DNA of 64,000 nt from positions 124,001 through 188,000 of the forward strand of contig NZ_VZRB01000013.1 in assembly GCF_008806595.1 (NCBI RefSeq), given 5' to 3'. The position numbers and the translations under genes are program-made. Under the pieces are notes generated by a model that saw only the letters and a program-made list of their open reading frames with translations, did not search any database and was not told the origin of the DNA. Shown here in pieces: positions 61,232 through 64,000 of the stretch (position 1 is its first letter; every line of letters starts with the position of its first letter). Source of the DNA: Streptomyces luteolifulvus (GTDB lineage: Bacteria; Actinomycetota; Actinomycetes; Streptomycetales; Streptomycetaceae).

Positions 61232-62083
61232 TCACAGGCGGTGTCTGGCGAGAGCACCTCCGTCGATCCTCAGCTGTGTTCCGGTGACGTAGCGCGATTC
61301 GTCCGAGGCCAGGTAGACCACGGCGTGGGAGACGTCGGCGGTGGAGACATGGGTGATGGGCATCGCCTGGAGGGTGGCCAGGATCGGTGCGACGTCGTCC
61401 TTGGTGGGGTTCTCCAGGTCGGGGCGGTAGGTCCTGAACATGGCCTCGTTGTTGGTCATGTCGGTGTCCACGGTGGTGGGGTGGACGGAGTTCACCCGGA
61501 TTCCGCGCGGCGCGAGCTGAAGGGTGAGCTCCTTCATGTAGTCGACGAGGGCATGTTTGCTGAAGCGGTATCCGACGTAGCCGGCGCCGGCCATCTCGTC
61601 CTCGCCTATGGGCGGCATGAGGCTCGCGATCGAGCCCGACAGGATGACGGACGCCCCGTCGCGCAGGTGCGGCAGCGAGGCGTGCACGGTGTTGAGCACG
61701 CCGACCAGGTTGACGTCGATGCTGGCGGCGAAGCCGGAGACCGTCACATCAGGGCCCATCGGCAGGATGCCCGCGTTGGGGATCAGCACGTCGAGACCCC
61801 CGTCGAGCTCGGCGACGCCCTCGGCGACGGCCGAGCGGACGGCGGCGTAGTCCCGTACGTCGGCGTACTTCACCACCGCGCGGCGCCCGGTCTCGCGGAC
61901 CAGCCGGGCGGTCTCCTCCAGGTCCTCGTTGCTGGCCATGGAGTAGCCGGCGTTCTCGACGTCCTTGCACAGGTCGACGGCGACGATGTCGGCGCCCTCC
62001 TGGGCCAGCCGGACCGCGTGGCTGCGGCCCTGACCTCTCGCCGCACCGGTGATCACGACAACCTTGTTCTCAACCCGACCCAT
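61232..62083 (-). CDS. Mycofactocin-coupled-type short-chain dehydrogenase
   Basis: This 283-residue SDR has the cofactor motif TGAARGQGRSHAVRLA near residue 13, the IPNAGILPMG segment, serine in ILSGSIASL and the catalytic GYRFSKHAL pair. The GARGQGRSHA wording and the insert after VAVDLCKDV are typical of SDRs coupled to mycofactocin, which hold NAD tightly. It lies 71 bases downstream in genomic order from the LAL gene, on the same strand. It may be a tailoring enzyme or an unrelated neighbour. Confidence 0.85.
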   Translation of the reverse strand: MGRVENKVVVITGAARGQGRSHAVRLAQEGADIVAVDLCKDVENAGYSMASNEDLEETARLVRETGRRAVVKYADVRDYAAVRSAVAEGVAELDGGLDVLIPNAGILPMGPDVTVSGFAASIDVNLVGVLNTVHASLPHLRDGASVILSGSIASLMPPIGEDEMAGAGYVGYRFSKHALVDYMKELTLQLAPRGIRVNSVHPTTVDTDMTNNEAMFRTYRPDLENPTKDDVAPILATLQAMPITHVSTADVSHAVVYLASDESRYVTGTQLRIDGGALARHRL

Positions 62084-62780
62084 CTTTGGGGACCCTCTTT
62101 CACGCGATGGAGGCTCTGTTTTTCAGGTGGAAAAGTAAAAAGCAGGTATCGCCGTGGGGGGTGGGCGATGGCAAATCGTCTACGAACAGCGCGGGAGCCG
62201 GCGGTGAATCGCTGCCGTTCTCACCCGGGAATGGTTGACGGTAAAAGTAACCGGGGTTGGGTGCCGGGCGTCGGCCCGCGTGCGAAGCGGTGATCTTGGC
62301 CGTAATGCTGTCCGTCATGATGGTCGCATTATTTGTCCGACTGTTCGGTGGCGCAAGAGAATCGGTAAGGGTCTTGGGGCGATTGCCGCTTGCTCATGCG
62401 TGGTGCGCTCTCCTGTCCGCGGCTGTTTCCTCGGATTTTGTTCAAGTCGCTTGACAGCGTGCCGGGTCCACGGGCCCCCGGGGCCCGAGCCGCCGCCGTT
62501 GGCTGATTTGCGACGGTGTGCCGCGGGGGTTCGGGCCGCCGCCGCCCGGGTCGTGTGTACGGCCCGGACCGCCCGAGAGCGGCCAGATGGTGACATTCCA
62601 TCAAGTATTCGCGCGTAGCGTCGGGTTGTGCGAGTGCAAGGTCGCTGTGAGGGGCTTCCTGACGGTGAACTCTGGGGTCGGTAGGGGTGTCGGTGCCCGC
62701 CGCACCTCGTCAGGATGACGCCCGTCCGAAAAGGACTTGCCGCTCAACCGGCCGGACGCCCTCCCGGGCGACCCCCGCGG
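62084..62780. other. Long intergenic region before the carrier-protein/adenylation genes
   Basis: About 700 bases with lower G+C than the genes and no supported ORF. A 65-codon hydrophobic frame at 62257-62454 has no ribosome site. A GGTAGGGGTGTCGG at 62680-62693 resembles part of the TAGGGG-type sites elsewhere in the cluster. It separates the divergently arranged SDR side from the ACP, which reads toward it. Confidence 0.5.
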
Positions 62781-63029
62781 TCATTCGGCGGGTGCGGTCA
62801 TCTGCGAAATACTCGCCCAGATCCGACCGGGTGTGGCGAACGTTTCCAGACTGAGCAGGTCGTCGACGAACCGGATGCGGTACTCCGACTCCAGGTCGCT
62901 CATCAGCTCCACCGTGGCCATGGAATCCAGACCGTAATCCCGGAGCGAAGTGTCCTCGGCTATCACATCCGCCGCGGATATGAACGGAAGGTATCTGCGC
63001 AGTATGGCGTCGAACTTGGCGTCGAGCAT
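62781..63029 (-). CDS. Stand-alone acyl carrier protein
   Basis: This 82-residue protein is a carrier protein with the 4'-phosphopantetheine serine in YGLDSMATVELM near residue 36. A free-standing ACP/PCP with an adenylation enzyme beside it is the loading unit of beta-amino-acid macrolactam pathways (VinL type), on which the aminoacyl starter is held. It is divergent from the adenylation gene and shares a 98-base control region with it. Confidence 0.88.
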   Translation of the reverse strand: MLDAKFDAILRRYLPFISAADVIAEDTSLRDYGLDSMATVELMSDLESEYRIRFVDDLLSLETFATPGRIWASISQMTAPAE

Positions 63030-63100
63030 GATGACTCCGACTCAGAGACGTGGCTGCTCTTCGCGATGCAAGACCACTACCGGACGTAGCGGCAACCCCT

Positions 63101-63112
63101 ATCCCCCCTTAC
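63101..63112. promoter_or_regulatory. Candidate LAL site between ACP and adenylation genes
   Basis: The minus strand reads GTAAGGGGGGATAGGGG across this point, resembling the TTAGGGGGAT core of the repeat at 55667. It lies in the divergent gap 63030-63127. Confidence 0.35.
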
Positions 63113-63127
63113 TCGCTGGAGATCGGA

Positions 63128-64000
63128 ATGTCCGACCTGGTCGACTCCGCCCTGACCGCGCGCTTCCTGCGCGGGCTGGCCGCCGCCCCCGCCAACACCG
63201 CGGTACGGGTCGGCGCCCGCTCCGTGCGCTACCCCGAGCTGCACGAACTGGCCCTGAGCTGGGCGGGCGCCCTGCACGCCGCCCCGGACGGCCCGCCCCG
63301 CGCCGTCGGTGTGCTCACCGACCGGAGCCTGGAGGGCTACGCCGGTGTCCTGGCGGCACTGTACGCCGGGGCCGCCGTGGTGCCGCTGCATTCGGGCTTC
63401 CCGCTGGAACGCACCCGGCGGATGCTCAAGACGGCCCGTGTGGACGCGGTCGTCGCCGACGGGCCCGGCCTTGCCACCCTGCGCGAACTCGCCCAGGCCG
63501 GGCTGCGGTTGCCGGTGCTCGCGCCCGGGGCCGACGACGACGGCACCCTGCCCCGCATCCCGGTGACCGGGCGCCCCCTCGACGCACCGGCCCGGGTGCG
63601 CGACACCGACACGGCGTACGTCCTGTTCACTTCCGGCTCCACCGGCCGGCCCAAGGGCGTTCCCCTCACCCACGGCATGACCCGGCACTACTTCACGCTC
63701 GCCGACCGGTCCTACGACTTCACCGCCGAGGACGCGTTCTCCCAGACGTTCGACCTGAACTTCGACTGCGCCATGTTCGACATGTTCTGCGCCTGGGGCG
63801 CCGGCGCGAGCCTCCACCCCGTCCCGGCCCAGGCCTACCGCGACCTGCCCGGGTTCTTCGCCGAACGCGCCCTGACCGTATGGTTCTCGGCACCGAGCGC
63901 CATCACCCTCGCCCGCCGCACCGGCGCTCTCGCCCCCGACGCCATGCCGGCGCTGCGCTGGAGCCTGTTCGCGGGCGAGGCTCTGCGCGCGGCGGACGTC
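63128..64000 (+). CDS. Amino-acid adenylation enzyme, truncated by the window end
   Basis: The first 291 residues of an AMP-binding adenylation domain are present; the gene continues past the right edge. Core motifs visible are A3 YVLFTSGSTGRPKGVPLTHG near residue 170, and the A4-A5 region beginning FDLNFDCAMFDMF, FSAPSAITLAR and WSLFAGEALRAADV. The start is the ATG at 63128 with GGAG 8 bases upstream. It would activate beta-phenylalanine, or alanine for the transient dipeptide, and load it on the neighbouring ACP. The substrate-code residues are only partly included, so specificity is undecided. Confidence 0.88.
   Translation, partial: MSDLVDSALTARFLRGLAAAPANTAVRVGARSVRYPELHELALSWAGALHAAPDGPPRAVGVLTDRSLEGYAGVLAALYAGAAVVPLHSGFPLERTRRMLKTARVDAVVADGPGLATLRELAQAGLRLPVLAPGADDDGTLPRIPVTGRPLDAPARVRDTDTAYVLFTSGSTGRPKGVPLTHGMTRHYFTLADRSYDFTAEDAFSQTFDLNFDCAMFDMFCAWGAGASLHPVPAQAYRDLPGFFAERALTVWFSAPSAITLARRTGALAPDAMPALRWSLFAGEALRAADV

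Noticed and set aside
62257..62454. 65-codon hydrophobic plus-strand frame
   Set aside because: No ribosome site, weak codon bias and no resemblance to known small membrane proteins; probably chance in an AT-richer gap.

Overview
The window is about 64 kb of very GC-rich DNA with strong third-position G/C bias, GTG and TTG starts, GGAGG-type ribosome sites and many 4-base stop/start overlaps. Family content, especially the gene order of the hopanoid operon (which matches the one I recall from S. coelicolor SCO6759-6771), points to the chromosome of a Streptomyces species. No rRNA, tRNA, CRISPR array or insertion sequence was recognised.

Layout. (1) 169-2231, minus: a CDF metal transporter and a GalE-type epimerase, separated by a strong hairpin. 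(2) 2509-9560, plus: a compact operon for a cell-surface polymer: two CDP-alcohol phosphotransferases, a nucleotidyltransferase, a glycerol-1-phosphate-dehydrogenase-like enzyme, a GT2 glycosyltransferase and a two-gene ABC exporter; it ends in a clear terminator. (3) 9857-23653, plus: a complete hopanoid operon (hpnC, hpnD, a 63-codon ORF, hpnE, prenyl synthase, shc, hpnG, hpnH, ispG, dxs, hpnO), followed by an XRE-cupin regulator with a paired palindromic operator and a 42-residue membrane protein. (4) 23704-31736: housekeeping and accessory genes: a tyrosine phosphatase, a LysM/M23 peptidase behind a probable c-di-AMP riboswitch, an SGNH hydrolase, a TetR regulator with a Leu/Val-type dehydrogenase, a metallo-beta-lactamase-fold hydrolase and a membrane protein.

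(5) 31747-52306 is the most interesting part. Two uncharacterised multi-gene systems lie tail to tail. The first is an STM4015-4014-4013-4012-4011 pathway (two leucine-rich-repeat proteins with the same C-terminal tail, an ATP-grasp-like protein, a sulfatase-fold hydrolase and two radical SAM enzymes), with a divergent two-gene unit at its head. The second is a minus-strand operon resembling E. coli yehLMPQ-molR: a DUF4132-like protein, a 1644-residue protein, a MoxR ATPase, a DUF5682-VWA fusion and a SWIM zinc-finger protein. All three transcription units start from sequences matching tTGTCRGTG-N8-TAnnnT, the RecA-independent (PafBC-type) DNA-damage promoter of actinobacteria. This suggests both systems are stress- or damage-induced.

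(6) 52630-55614: a CrtI-like oxidoreductase, a membrane desaturase/hydroxylase and a TetR regulator, with tandem palindromes over the first start codon. (7) 55795-64000: the left edge of a biosynthetic cluster: a phenylalanine 2,3-aminomutase-like MIO enzyme, a VinK-like acyltransferase (its frame has no stop and runs antisense into the next gene), a LAL regulator with a TTA codon, a short-chain dehydrogenase, an acyl carrier protein and an adenylation enzyme cut by the window end. This set is typical of beta-amino-acid-primed macrolactam polyketides of the hitachimycin/vicenistatin kind; the polyketide synthase would lie to the right.
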